Assembly (NCBI GenBank): GCA_963921195.1
Contig: CAWUER010000521.1
Span: 62,001 to 126,000, forward strand
DNA length: 64,000 nucleotides
Origin: Pegoplata infirma
Lineage: Eukaryota > Arthropoda > Insecta > Diptera > Anthomyiidae
Direction of reading: 5' to 3'
The position numbers and the translations under genes are program-made. Below are positions 50,680 to 63,715 of the stretch, piece by piece. Under the pieces are notes generated by a model. That model searched no databases and had not been told where the DNA came from. It saw only the letters and a list, made by a program, of their open reading frames with translations. Every line of letters begins with the position of its first letter. The stretch's first letter is position 1.

Positions 50680-51563
50680 CCACCAACTTTTTTTTTTTTT
50701 TTTTTTTAAATTTTGTTAAATTTTTTTTTTTTAAATTAAACATAACAAAATTTTTAACGATTTTGATTAGAATGGTTTAGTTTGCCTACAAATATCAATC
50801 AAAAAAATGGCAAAATTTTTGTTTACATGCAAAACTGAAAGTTTCATAGATTTTTATTTTTTTAAATTGAATTGTGTAAAATTTTAATCGATTTTCAATA
50901 AAAATATCCGGTTTGTCCAAAAAAATTGCAAAAAGAAACAATAATAACTTTTTTTTGCATGCAAAACGTAAATTTTCATTGAAAAATATTTTTTAAAATT
51001 AAATTTTGTAAAATTTTTATCGATTTGCAATAAAATGTGTAAAATTTGAATAGATTTCTAATAAAATTTTTGTTTTGTCCAAAAAAAAAAAATAACAAAA
51101 AGATGCAAAAGCAAAAAAACAGAATTAAACTACAAAACATTTTGTGCGTTGTTCTGTATATAAAAGCTTAACATACTGACAGACTGAAATGAAATACTCA
51201 AGTAATGAAAAAAGAATATGGTGGTTGTGTGTGTGCATCTAAAAACGTTTTGTTTATAATATTTTTATAGATTTTCAACAAAAATATTCGGTTTGTTCAA
51301 AAAAATAATTTAAAAAAAAAAAATTCTCGTGCAAATCGTAAATTTTCAGTGAAAAATATTTTTTAAAATTTTATTTTGTAAAATTTAAATTCCCAAATAA
51401 TTATGATTTAAAAACTAAAATCTGGCATCATTTTCTTGACTACACCGCACTTTTCATAACATTGAGTGCTCAGGAGATAGAATCTTTATTAAAAATATTC
51501 GTCCCCCCACGGCAAACAAAAAAGAAATGAACAAATGTGTTGTTACTTAAACTATGTTCTTTC

Positions 51564-51683
51564 GCCAACGACCATACCACGCTGAATACATCGGTTCTCG
51601 TCCGATCACCGAAATTAAGCAGCGTCGGGCGCGGTTAGTACTTAGATGGGGGACCGCTTGGGAACACCGCGTGTTGTTGGCTC
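51564..51683 (+). rRNA. 5S ribosomal RNA, copy 52
   Basis: Identical to copy 1. Spacer to copy 53 is 882 bp, class A with the ordinary flank. Confidence 0.98.
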
Positions 51684-52565
51684 CCACCAACTTTTTTTTT
51701 TTTTTTTTTTAAATTTTGTTAAATTTTTTTTTTTTAAATTAAACATAACAAAATTTTTAACGATTTTGATTAGAATGGTTTAGTTTGCCTACAAATATCA
51801 ATCAAAAAAATGGCAAAATTTTTGTTTACATGCAAAACTGAAAGTTTCATAGATTTTTATTTTTTTAAATTGAATTGTGTAAAATTTTAATCGATTTTCA
51901 ATAAAAATATCCGGTTTGTCCAAAAAAATTGCAAAAAGAAACAAAAATAACTTTTTTTTGCATGCAAAACGTAAATTTTCATTGAAAAATATTTTTTAAA
52001 ATTAAATTTTGTAAAATTTTTATCGATTTGCAATAAAATGTGTAAAATTTGAATAGATTTCTAATAAAATTTTTGTTTTGTCCAAAAAAAAAAAATAACA
52101 AAAAGATGCAAAAGCAAAAAAACAGAATTAAACTACAAAACATTTTGTGCGTTGTTCTGTATATAAAAGCTTAACATACTGACAGACTGAAATGAAATAC
52201 TCAAGTAATGAAAAAAGAATATGGTGGTTGTGTGTGTGCATCTAAAAACGTTTTGTTTATAATATTTTTATAGATTTTCAACAAAAATATTCGGTTTGTT
52301 CAAAAAAATAATTTAAAAAAAAAAATTCTCGTGCAAATCGTAAATTTTCAGTGAAAAATATTTTTTAAAATTTTATTTTGTAAAATTTAAATTCCCAAAT
52401 AATTATGATTTAAAAACTAAAATCTGGCATCATTTTCTTGACTACACCGCACTTTTCATAACATTGAGTGCTCAGGAGATAGAATCTTTATTAAAAATAT
52501 TCGTCCCCCCACGGCAAACAAAAAAGAAATGAACAAATGTGTTGTTACTTAAACTATGTTCTTTC

Positions 52566-52685
52566 GCCAACGACCATACCACGCTGAATACATCGGTTCT
52601 CGTCCGATCACCGAAATTAAGCAGCGTCGGGCGCGGTTAGTACTTAGATGGGGGACCGCTTGGGAACACCGCGTGTTGTTGGCTC
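52566..52685 (+). rRNA. 5S ribosomal RNA, copy 53
   Basis: Identical to copy 1. Second T tract of 11; spacer to copy 54 is 882 bp, class T. Confidence 0.98.
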
Positions 52686-53567
52686 CCACCAACTTTTTTT
52701 TTTTTTTTTTTTAAATTTTGTTAAATTTTTTTTTTTAAATTAAACATAACAAAATTTTTAACGATTTTGATTAGAATGGTTTAGTTTGCCTACAAATATC
52801 AATCAAAAAAATGGCAAAATTTTTGTTTACATGCAAAACTGAAAGTTTCATAGATTTTTATTTTTTTAAATTGAATTGTGTAAAATTTTAATCGATTTTC
52901 AATAAAAATATCCGGTTTGTCCAAAAAAATTGCAAAAAGAAACAATAATAACTTTTTTTTGCATGCAAAACGTAAATTTTCATTGAAAAATATTTTTTAA
53001 AATTAAATTTTGTAAAATTTTTATCGATTTGCAATAAAATGTGTAAAATTTGAATAGATTTCTAATAAAATTTTTGTTTTGTCCAAAAAAAAAAAATAAC
53101 AAAAAGATGCAAAAGCAAAAAAACAGAATTAAACTACAAAACATTTTGTGCGTTGTTCTGTATATAAAAGCTTAACATACTGACAGACTGAAATGAAATA
53201 CTCAAGTAATGAAAAAAGAATATGGTGGTTGTGTGTGTGCATCTAAAAACGTTTTGTTTATAATATTTTTATAGATTTTCAACAAAAATATTCGGTTTGT
53301 TCAAAAAAATAATTTAAAAAAAAAAAATTCTCGTGCAAATCGTAAATTTTCAGTGAAAAATATTTTTTAAAATTTTATTTTGTAAAATTTAAATTCCCAA
53401 ATAATTATGATTTAAAAACTAAAATCTGGCATCATTTTCTTGACTACACCGCACTTTTCATAACATTGAGTGCTCAGGAGATAGAATCTTTATTAAAAAT
53501 ATTCGTCCCCCCACGGCAAACAAAAAAGAAATGAACAAATGTGTTGTTACTTAAACTATGTTCTTTC

Positions 53568-53687
53568 GCCAACGACCATACCACGCTGAATACATCGGTT
53601 CTCGTCCGATCACCGAAATTAAGCAGCGTCGGGCGCGGTTAGTACTTAGATGGGGGACCGCTTGGGAACACCGCGTGTTGTTGGCTC
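53568..53687 (+). rRNA. 5S ribosomal RNA, copy 54
   Basis: Identical to copy 1. Spacer to copy 55 is 884 bp, class T. Confidence 0.98.
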
Positions 53688-54571
53688 CCACCAACTTTTT
53701 TTTTTTTTTTTTTTTAAATTTTGTTAAATTTTTTTTTTTTAAATTAAACATAACAAAATTTTTAACGATTTTGATTAGAATGGTTTAGTTTGCCTACAAA
53801 TATCAATCAAAAAAATGGCAAAATTTTTGTTTACATGCAAAACTGAAAGTTTCATAGATTTTTATTTTTTTAAATTGAATTGTGTAAAATTTTAATCGAT
53901 TTTCAATAAAAATATCCGGTTTGTCCAAAAAAATTGCAAAAAGAAACAATAATAACTTTTTTTTGCATGCAAAACGTAAATTTTCATTGAAAAATATTTT
54001 TTAAAATTAAATTTTGTAAAATTTTTATCGATTTGCAATAAAATGTGTAAAATTTGAATAGATTTCTAATAAAATTTTTGTTTTGTCCAAAAAAAAAAAA
54101 TAACAAAAAGATGCAAAAGCAAAAAAACAGAATTAAACTACAAAACATTTTGTGCGTTGTTCTGTATATAAAAGCTTAACATACTGACAGACTGAAATGA
54201 AATACTCAAGTAATGAAAAAAGAATATGGTGGTTGTGTGTGTGCATCTAAAAACGTTTTGTTTATAATATTTTTATAGATTTTCAACAAAAATATTCGGT
54301 TTGTTCAAAAAAATAATTTAAAAAAAAAAAATTCTCGTGCAAATCGTAAATTTTCAGTGAAAAATATTTTTTAAAATTTTATTTTGTAAAATTTAAATTC
54401 CCAAATAATTATGATTTAAAAACTAAAATCTGGCATCATTTTCTTGACTACACCGCACTTTTCATAACATTGAGTGCTCAGGAGATAGAATCTTTATTAA
54501 AAATATTCGTCCCCCCACGGCAAACAAAAAAGAAATGAACAAATGTGTTGTTACTTAAACTATGTTCTTTC

Positions 54572-54691
54572 GCCAACGACCATACCACGCTGAATACATC
54601 GGTTCTCGTCCGATCACCGAAATTAAGCAGCGTCGGGCGCGGTTAGTACTTAGATGGGGGACCGCTTGGGAACACCGCGTGTTGTTGGCTC
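54572..54691 (+). rRNA. 5S ribosomal RNA, copy 55
   Basis: Identical to copy 1. Spacer to copy 56 is 882 bp, class A with the TAATTAAACAAAAC flank. Confidence 0.98.
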
Positions 54692-55573
54692 CCACCAACT
54701 TTTTTTTTTTTTTTTTTTAAATTTTGTTAAATTTTTTTTTTTTTAATTAAACAAAACAAAATTTTTAACGATTTTGATTAGAATGGTTTAGTTTGCCTAC
54801 AAATATCAATCAAAAAAATGGCAAAATTTTTGTTTACATGCAAAACTGAAAGTTTCATAGATTTTTATTTTTTTAAATTGAATTGTGTAAAATTTTAATC
54901 GATTTTCAATAAAAATATCCGGTTTGTCCAAAAAAATTGCAAAAAGAAACAAAAATAACTTTTTTTTGCATGCAAAACGTAAATTTTCATTGAAAAATAT
55001 TTTTTAAAATTAAATTTTGTAAAATTTTTATCGATTTGCAATAAAATGTGTAAAATTTGAATAGATTTCTAATAAAATTTTTGTTTTGTCCAAAAAAAAA
55101 AAATAACAAAAAGATGCAAAAGCAAAAAAACAGAATTAAACTACAAAACATTTTGTGCGTTGTTCTGTATATAAAAGCTTAACATACTGACAGACTGAAA
55201 TGAAATACTCAAGTAATGAAAAAAGAATATGGTGGTTGTGTGTGTGCATCTAAAAACGTTTTGTTTATAATATTTTTATAGATTTTCAACAAAAATATTC
55301 GGTTTGTTCAAAAAAATAATTTAAAAAAAAAAATTCTCGTGCAAATCGTAAATTTTCAGTGAAAAATATTTTTTAAAATTTTATTTTGTAAAATTTAAAT
55401 TCCCAAATAATTATGATTTAAAAACTAAAATCTGGCATCATTTTCTTGACTACACCGCACTTTTCATAACATTGAGTGCTCAGGAGATAGAATCTTTATT
55501 AAAAATATTCGTCCCCCCACGGCAAACAAAAAAGAAATGAACAAATGTGTTGTTACTTAAACTATGTTCTTTC

Positions 55574-55693
55574 GCCAACGACCATACCACGCTGAATACA
55601 TCGGTTCTCGTCCGATCACCGAAATTAAGCAGCGTCGGGCGCGGTTAGTACTTAGATGGGGGACCGCTTGGGAACACCGCGTGTTGTTGGCTC
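55574..55693 (+). rRNA. 5S ribosomal RNA, copy 56
   Basis: Identical to copy 1. Spacer to copy 57 is 883 bp, class A with the ordinary flank; like 43-44, this is a pair of A spacers in a row. Confidence 0.98.
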
Positions 55694-56576
55694 CCACCAA
55701 CTTTTTTTTTTTTTTTTTTTAAATTTTGTTAAATTTTTTTTTTTTAAATTAAACATAACAAAATTTTTAACGATTTTGATTAGAATGGTTTAGTTTGCCT
55801 ACAAATATCAATCAAAAAAATGGCAAAATTTTTGTTTACATGCAAAACTGAAAGTTTCATAGATTTTTATTTTTTTAAATTGAATTGTGTAAAATTTTAA
55901 TCGATTTTCAATAAAAATATCCGGTTTGTCCAAAAAAATTGCAAAAAGAAACAAAAATAACTTTTTTTTGCATGCAAAACGTAAATTTTCATTGAAAAAT
56001 ATTTTTTAAAATTAAATTTTGTAAAATTTTTATCGATTTGCAATAAAATGTGTAAAATTTGAATAGATTTCTAATAAAATTTTTGTTTTGTCCAAAAAAA
56101 AAAAATAACAAAAAGATGCAAAAGCAAAAAAACAGAATTAAACTACAAAACATTTTGTGCGTTGTTCTGTATATAAAAGCTTAACATACTGACAGACTGA
56201 AATGAAATACTCAAGTAATGAAAAAAGAATATGGTGGTTGTGTGTGTGCATCTAAAAACGTTTTGTTTATAATATTTTTATAGATTTTCAACAAAAATAT
56301 TCGGTTTGTTCAAAAAAATAATTTAAAAAAAAAAAATTCTCGTGCAAATCGTAAATTTTCAGTGAAAAATATTTTTTAAAATTTTATTTTGTAAAATTTA
56401 AATTCCCAAATAATTATGATTTAAAAACTAAAATCTGGCATCATTTTCTTGACTACACCGCACTTTTCATAACATTGAGTGCTCAGGAGATAGAATCTTT
56501 ATTAAAAATATTCGTCCCCCCACGGCAAACAAAAAAGAAATGAACAAATGTGTTGTTACTTAAACTATGTTCTTTC

Positions 56577-56696
56577 GCCAACGACCATACCACGCTGAAT
56601 ACATCGGTTCTCGTCCGATCACCGAAATTAAGCAGCGTCGGGCGCGGTTAGTACTTAGATGGGGGACCGCTTGGGAACACCGCGTGTTGTTGGCTC
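56577..56696 (+). rRNA. 5S ribosomal RNA, copy 57
   Basis: Identical to copy 1. Spacer to copy 58 is 884 bp, class T; the second stretch of T/A alternation starts here. Confidence 0.98.
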
Positions 56697-57580
56697 CCAC
56701 CAACTTTTTTTTTTTTTTTTTTTTAAATTTTGTTAAATTTTTTTTTTTTAAATTAAACATAACAAAATTTTTAACGATTTTGATTAGAATGGTTTAGTTT
56801 GCCTACAAATATCAATCAAAAAAATGGCAAAATTTTTGTTTACATGCAAAACTGAAAGTTTCATAGATTTTTATTTTTTTAAATTGAATTGTGTAAAATT
56901 TTAATCGATTTTCAATAAAAATATCCGGTTTGTCCAAAAAAATTGCAAAAAGAAACAATAATAACTTTTTTTTGCATGCAAAACGTAAATTTTCATTGAA
57001 AAATATTTTTTAAAATTAAATTTTGTAAAATTTTTATCGATTTGCAATAAAATGTGTAAAATTTGAATAGATTTCTAATAAAATTTTTGTTTTGTCCAAA
57101 AAAAAAAAATAACAAAAAGATGCAAAAGCAAAAAAACAGAATTAAACTACAAAACATTTTGTGCGTTGTTCTGTATATAAAAGCTTAACATACTGACAGA
57201 CTGAAATGAAATACTCAAGTAATGAAAAAAGAATATGGTGGTTGTGTGTGTGCATCTAAAAACGTTTTGTTTATAATATTTTTATAGATTTTCAACAAAA
57301 ATATTCGGTTTGTTCAAAAAAATAATTTAAAAAAAAAAAATTCTCGTGCAAATCGTAAATTTTCAGTGAAAAATATTTTTTAAAATTTTATTTTGTAAAA
57401 TTTAAATTCCCAAATAATTATGATTTAAAAACTAAAATCTGGCATCATTTTCTTGACTACACCGCACTTTTCATAACATTGAGTGCTCAGGAGATAGAAT
57501 CTTTATTAAAAATATTCGTCCCCCCACGGCAAACAAAAAAGAAATGAACAAATGTGTTGTTACTTAAACTATGTTCTTTC

Positions 57581-57700
57581 GCCAACGACCATACCACGCT
57601 GAATACATCGGTTCTCGTCCGATCACCGAAATTAAGCAGCGTCGGGCGCGGTTAGTACTTAGATGGGGGACCGCTTGGGAACACCGCGTGTTGTTGGCTC
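57581..57700 (+). rRNA. 5S ribosomal RNA, copy 58
   Basis: Gene identical to copy 1. Its 19-T tract is followed by a private T-to-C at 57728. Spacer to copy 59 is 883 bp, class A with the TAATTAAACAAAAC flank. Confidence 0.98.
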
Positions 57701-58583
57701 CCACCAACTTTTTTTTTTTTTTTTTTTCAAATTTTGTTAAATTTTTTTTTTTTTAATTAAACAAAACAAAATTTTTAACGATTTTGATTAGAATGGTTTA
57801 GTTTGCCTACAAATATCAATCAAAAAAATGGCAAAATTTTTGTTTACATGCAAAACTGAAAGTTTCATAGATTTTTATTTTTTTAAATTGAATTGTGTAA
57901 AATTTTAATCGATTTTCAATAAAAATATCCGGTTTGTCCAAAAAAATTGCAAAAAGAAACAAAAATAACTTTTTTTTGCATGCAAAACGTAAATTTTCAT
58001 TGAAAAATATTTTTTAAAATTAAATTTTGTAAAATTTTTATCGATTTGCAATAAAATGTGTAAAATTTGAATAGATTTCTAATAAAATTTTTGTTTTGTC
58101 CAAAAAAAAAAAATAACAAAAAGATGCAAAAGCAAAAAAACAGAATTAAACTACAAAACATTTTGTGCGTTGTTCTGTATATAAAAGCTTAACATACTGA
58201 CAGACTGAAATGAAATACTCAAGTAATGAAAAAAGAATATGGTGGTTGTGTGTGTGCATCTAAAAACGTTTTGTTTATAATATTTTTATAGATTTTCAAC
58301 AAAAATATTCGGTTTGTTCAAAAAAATAATTTAAAAAAAAAAATTCTCGTGCAAATCGTAAATTTTCAGTGAAAAATATTTTTTAAAATTTTATTTTGTA
58401 AAATTTAAATTCCCAAATAATTATGATTTAAAAACTAAAATCTGGCATCATTTTCTTGACTACACCGCACTTTTCATAACATTGAGTGCTCAGGAGATAG
58501 AATCTTTATTAAAAATATTCGTCCCCCCACGGCAAACAAAAAAGAAATGAACAAATGTGTTGTTACTTAAACTATGTTCTTTC

Positions 58584-58703
58584 GCCAACGACCATACCAC
58601 GCTGAATACATCGGTTCTCGTCCGATCACCGAAATTAAGCAGCGTCGGGCGCGGTTAGTACTTAGATGGGGGACCGCTTGGGAACACCGCGTGTTGTTGG
58701 CTC
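58584..58703 (+). rRNA. 5S ribosomal RNA, copy 59
   Basis: Identical to copy 1. Spacer to copy 60 is 884 bp, class T. Confidence 0.98.
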
Positions 58704-59587
58704 CCACCAACTTTTTTTTTTTTTTTTTTTTAAATTTTGTTAAATTTTTTTTTTTTAAATTAAACATAACAAAATTTTTAACGATTTTGATTAGAATGGT
58801 TTAGTTTGCCTACAAATATCAATCAAAAAAATGGCAAAATTTTTGTTTACATGCAAAACTGAAAGTTTCATAGATTTTTATTTTTTTAAATTGAATTGTG
58901 TAAAATTTTAATCGATTTTCAATAAAAATATCCGGTTTGTCCAAAAAAATTGCAAAAAGAAACAATAATAACTTTTTTTTGCATGCAAAACGTAAATTTT
59001 CATTGAAAAATATTTTTTAAAATTAAATTTTGTAAAATTTTTATCGATTTGCAATAAAATGTGTAAAATTTGAATAGATTTCTAATAAAATTTTTGTTTT
59101 GTCCAAAAAAAAAAAATAACAAAAAGATGCAAAAGCAAAAAAACAGAATTAAACTACAAAACATTTTGTGCGTTGTTCTGTATATAAAAGCTTAACATAC
59201 TGACAGACTGAAATGAAATACTCAAGTAATGAAAAAAGAATATGGTGGTTGTGTGTGTGCATCTAAAAACGTTTTGTTTATAATATTTTTATAGATTTTC
59301 AACAAAAATATTCGGTTTGTTCAAAAAAATAATTTAAAAAAAAAAAATTCTCGTGCAAATCGTAAATTTTCAGTGAAAAATATTTTTTAAAATTTTATTT
59401 TGTAAAATTTAAATTCCCAAATAATTATGATTTAAAAACTAAAATCTGGCATCATTTTCTTGACTACACCGCACTTTTCATAACATTGAGTGCTCAGGAG
59501 ATAGAATCTTTATTAAAAATATTCGTCCCCCCACGGCAAACAAAAAAGAAATGAACAAATGTGTTGTTACTTAAACTATGTTCTTTC

Positions 59588-59707
59588 GCCAACGACCATA
59601 CCACGCTGAATACATCGGTTCTCGTCCGATCACCGAAATTAAGCAGCGTCGGGCGCGGTTAGTACTTAGATGGGGGACCGCTTGGGAACACCGCGTGTTG
59701 TTGGCTC
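59588..59707 (+). rRNA. 5S ribosomal RNA, copy 60
   Basis: Identical to copy 1. Spacer to copy 61 is 882 bp, class A with the TAATTAAACAAAAC flank. Confidence 0.98.
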
Positions 59708-60589
59708 CCACCAACTTTTTTTTTTTTTTTTTTTAAATTTTGTTAAATTTTTTTTTTTTTAATTAAACAAAACAAAATTTTTAACGATTTTGATTAGAAT
59801 GGTTTAGTTTGCCTACAAATATCAATCAAAAAAATGGCAAAATTTTTGTTTACATGCAAAACTGAAAGTTTCATAGATTTTTATTTTTTTAAATTGAATT
59901 GTGTAAAATTTTAATCGATTTTCAATAAAAATATCCGGTTTGTCCAAAAAAATTGCAAAAAGAAACAAAAATAACTTTTTTTTGCATGCAAAACGTAAAT
60001 TTTCATTGAAAAATATTTTTTAAAATTAAATTTTGTAAAATTTTTATCGATTTGCAATAAAATGTGTAAAATTTGAATAGATTTCTAATAAAATTTTTGT
60101 TTTGTCCAAAAAAAAAAAATAACAAAAAGATGCAAAAGCAAAAAAACAGAATTAAACTACAAAACATTTTGTGCGTTGTTCTGTATATAAAAGCTTAACA
60201 TACTGACAGACTGAAATGAAATACTCAAGTAATGAAAAAAGAATATGGTGGTTGTGTGTGTGCATCTAAAAACGTTTTGTTTATAATATTTTTATAGATT
60301 TTCAACAAAAATATTCGGTTTGTTCAAAAAAATAATTTAAAAAAAAAAATTCTCGTGCAAATCGTAAATTTTCAGTGAAAAATATTTTTTAAAATTTTAT
60401 TTTGTAAAATTTAAATTCCCAAATAATTATGATTTAAAAACTAAAATCTGGCATCATTTTCTTGACTACACCGCACTTTTCATAACATTGAGTGCTCAGG
60501 AGATAGAATCTTTATTAAAAATATTCGTCCCCCCACGGCAAACAAAAAAGAAATGAACAAATGTGTTGTTACTTAAACTATGTTCTTTC

Positions 60590-60709
60590 GCCAACGACCA
60601 TACCACGCTGAATACATCGGTTCTCGTCCGATCACCGAAATTAAGCAGCGTCGGGCGCGGTTAGTACTTAGATGGGGGACCGCTTGGGAACACCGCGTGT
60701 TGTTGGCTC
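60590..60709 (+). rRNA. 5S ribosomal RNA, copy 61
   Basis: Identical to copy 1. Spacer to copy 62 is 883 bp, class T. Confidence 0.98.
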
Positions 60710-61592
60710 CCACCAACTTTTTTTTTTTTTTTTTTTAAATTTTGTTAAATTTTTTTTTTTTAAATTAAACATAACAAAATTTTTAACGATTTTGATTAGA
60801 ATGGTTTAGTTTGCCTACAAATATCAATCAAAAAAATGGCAAAATTTTTGTTTACATGCAAAACTGAAAGTTTCATAGATTTTTATTTTTTTAAATTGAA
60901 TTGTGTAAAATTTTAATCGATTTTCAATAAAAATATCCGGTTTGTCCAAAAAAATTGCAAAAAGAAACAATAATAACTTTTTTTTGCATGCAAAACGTAA
61001 ATTTTCATTGAAAAATATTTTTTAAAATTAAATTTTGTAAAATTTTTATCGATTTGCAATAAAATGTGTAAAATTTGAATAGATTTCTAATAAAATTTTT
61101 GTTTTGTCCAAAAAAAAAAAATAACAAAAAGATGCAAAAGCAAAAAAACAGAATTAAACTACAAAACATTTTGTGCGTTGTTCTGTATATAAAAGCTTAA
61201 CATACTGACAGACTGAAATGAAATACTCAAGTAATGAAAAAAGAATATGGTGGTTGTGTGTGTGCATCTAAAAACGTTTTGTTTATAATATTTTTATAGA
61301 TTTTCAACAAAAATATTCGGTTTGTTCAAAAAAATAATTTAAAAAAAAAAAATTCTCGTGCAAATCGTAAATTTTCAGTGAAAAATATTTTTTAAAATTT
61401 TATTTTGTAAAATTTAAATTCCCAAATAATTATGATTTAAAAACTAAAATCTGGCATCATTTTCTTGACTACACCGCACTTTTCATAACATTGAGTGCTC
61501 AGGAGATAGAATCTTTATTAAAAATATTCGTCCCCCCACGGCAAACAAAAAAGAAATGAACAAATGTGTTGTTACTTAAACTATGTTCTTTC

Positions 61593-61712
61593 GCCAACGA
61601 CCATACCACGCTGAATACATCGGTTCTCGTCCGATCACCGAAATTAAGCAGCGTCGGGCGCGGTTAGTACTTAGATGGGGGACCGCTTGGGAACACCGCG
61701 TGTTGTTGGCTC
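61593..61712 (+). rRNA. 5S ribosomal RNA, copy 62
   Basis: Identical to copy 1. Spacer to copy 63 is 882 bp, class A with the TAATTAAACAAAAC flank. Confidence 0.98.
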
Positions 61713-62594
61713 CCACCAACTTTTTTTTTTTTTTTTTTTAAATTTTGTTAAATTTTTTTTTTTTTAATTAAACAAAACAAAATTTTTAACGATTTTGATT
61801 AGAATGGTTTAGTTTGCCTACAAATATCAATCAAAAAAATGGCAAAATTTTTGTTTACATGCAAAACTGAAAGTTTCATAGATTTTTATTTTTTTAAATT
61901 GAATTGTGTAAAATTTTAATCGATTTTCAATAAAAATATCCGGTTTGTCCAAAAAAATTGCAAAAAGAAACAAAAATAACTTTTTTTTGCATGCAAAACG
62001 TAAATTTTCATTGAAAAATATTTTTTAAAATTAAATTTTGTAAAATTTTTATCGATTTGCAATAAAATGTGTAAAATTTGAATAGATTTCTAATAAAATT
62101 TTTGTTTTGTCCAAAAAAAAAAAATAACAAAAAGATGCAAAAGCAAAAAAACAGAATTAAACTACAAAACATTTTGTGCGTTGTTCTGTATATAAAAGCT
62201 TAACATACTGACAGACTGAAATGAAATACTCAAGTAATGAAAAAAGAATATGGTGGTTGTGTGTGTGCATCTAAAAACGTTTTGTTTATAATATTTTTAT
62301 AGATTTTCAACAAAAATATTCGGTTTGTTCAAAAAAATAATTTAAAAAAAAAAATTCTCGTGCAAATCGTAAATTTTCAGTGAAAAATATTTTTTAAAAT
62401 TTTATTTTGTAAAATTTAAATTCCCAAATAATTATGATTTAAAAACTAAAATCTGGCATCATTTTCTTGACTACACCGCACTTTTCATAACATTGAGTGC
62501 TCAGGAGATAGAATCTTTATTAAAAATATTCGTCCCCCCACGGCAAACAAAAAAGAAATGAACAAATGTGTTGTTACTTAAACTATGTTCTTTC

Positions 62595-62714
62595 GCCAAC
62601 GACCATACCACGCTGAATACATCGGTTCTCGTCCGATCACCGAAATTAAGCAGCGTCGGGCGCGGTTAGTACTTAGATGGGGGACCGCTTGGGAACACCG
62701 CGTGTTGTTGGCTC
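62595..62714 (+). rRNA. 5S ribosomal RNA, copy 63
   Basis: Identical to copy 1. Second T tract of 11; spacer to copy 64 is 881 bp, class T. Confidence 0.98.
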
Positions 62715-63595
62715 CCACCAACTTTTTTTTTTTTTTTTTTTAAATTTTGTTAAATTTTTTTTTTTAAATTAAACATAACAAAATTTTTAACGATTTTGAT
62801 TAGAATGGTTTAGTTTGCCTACAAATATCAATCAAAAAAATGGCAAAATTTTTGTTTACATGCAAAACTGAAAGTTTCATAGATTTTTATTTTTTTAAAT
62901 TGAATTGTGTAAAATTTTAATCGATTTTCAATAAAAATATCCGGTTTGTCCAAAAAAATTGCAAAAAGAAACAATAATAACTTTTTTTTGCATGCAAAAC
63001 GTAAATTTTCATTGAAAAATATTTTTTAAAATTAAATTTTGTAAAATTTTTATCGATTTGCAATAAAATGTGTAAAATTTGAATAGATTTCTAATAAAAT
63101 TTTTGTTTTGTCCAAAAAAAAAAAATAACAAAAAGATGCAAAAGCAAAAAAACAGAATTAAACTACAAAACATTTTGTGCGTTGTTCTGTATATAAAAGC
63201 TTAACATACTGACAGACTGAAATGAAATACTCAAGTAATGAAAAAAGAATATGGTGGTTGTGTGTGTGCATCTAAAAACGTTTTGTTTATAATATTTTTA
63301 TAGATTTTCAACAAAAATATTCGGTTTGTTCAAAAAAATAATTTAAAAAAAAAAATTCTCGTGCAAATCGTAAATTTTCAGTGAAAAATATTTTTTAAAA
63401 TTTTATTTTGTAAAATTTAAATTCCCAAATAATTATGATTTAAAAACTAAAATCTGGCATCATTTTCTTGACTACACCGCACTTTTCATAACATTGAGTG
63501 CTCAGGAGATAGAATCTTTATTAAAAATATTCGTCCCCCCACGGCAAACAAAAAAGAAATGAACAAATGTGTTGTTACTTAAACTATGTTCTTTC

Positions 63596-63715
63596 GCCAA
63601 CGACCATACCACGCTGAATACATCGGTTCTCGTCCGATCACCGAAATTAAGCAGCGTCGGGCGCGGTTAGTACTTAGATGGGGGACCGCTTGGGAACACC
63701 GCGTGTTGTTGGCTC
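63596..63715 (+). rRNA. 5S ribosomal RNA, copy 64
   Basis: Identical to copy 1. Last gene in the window; its spacer is cut by the window edge. Confidence 0.98.
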
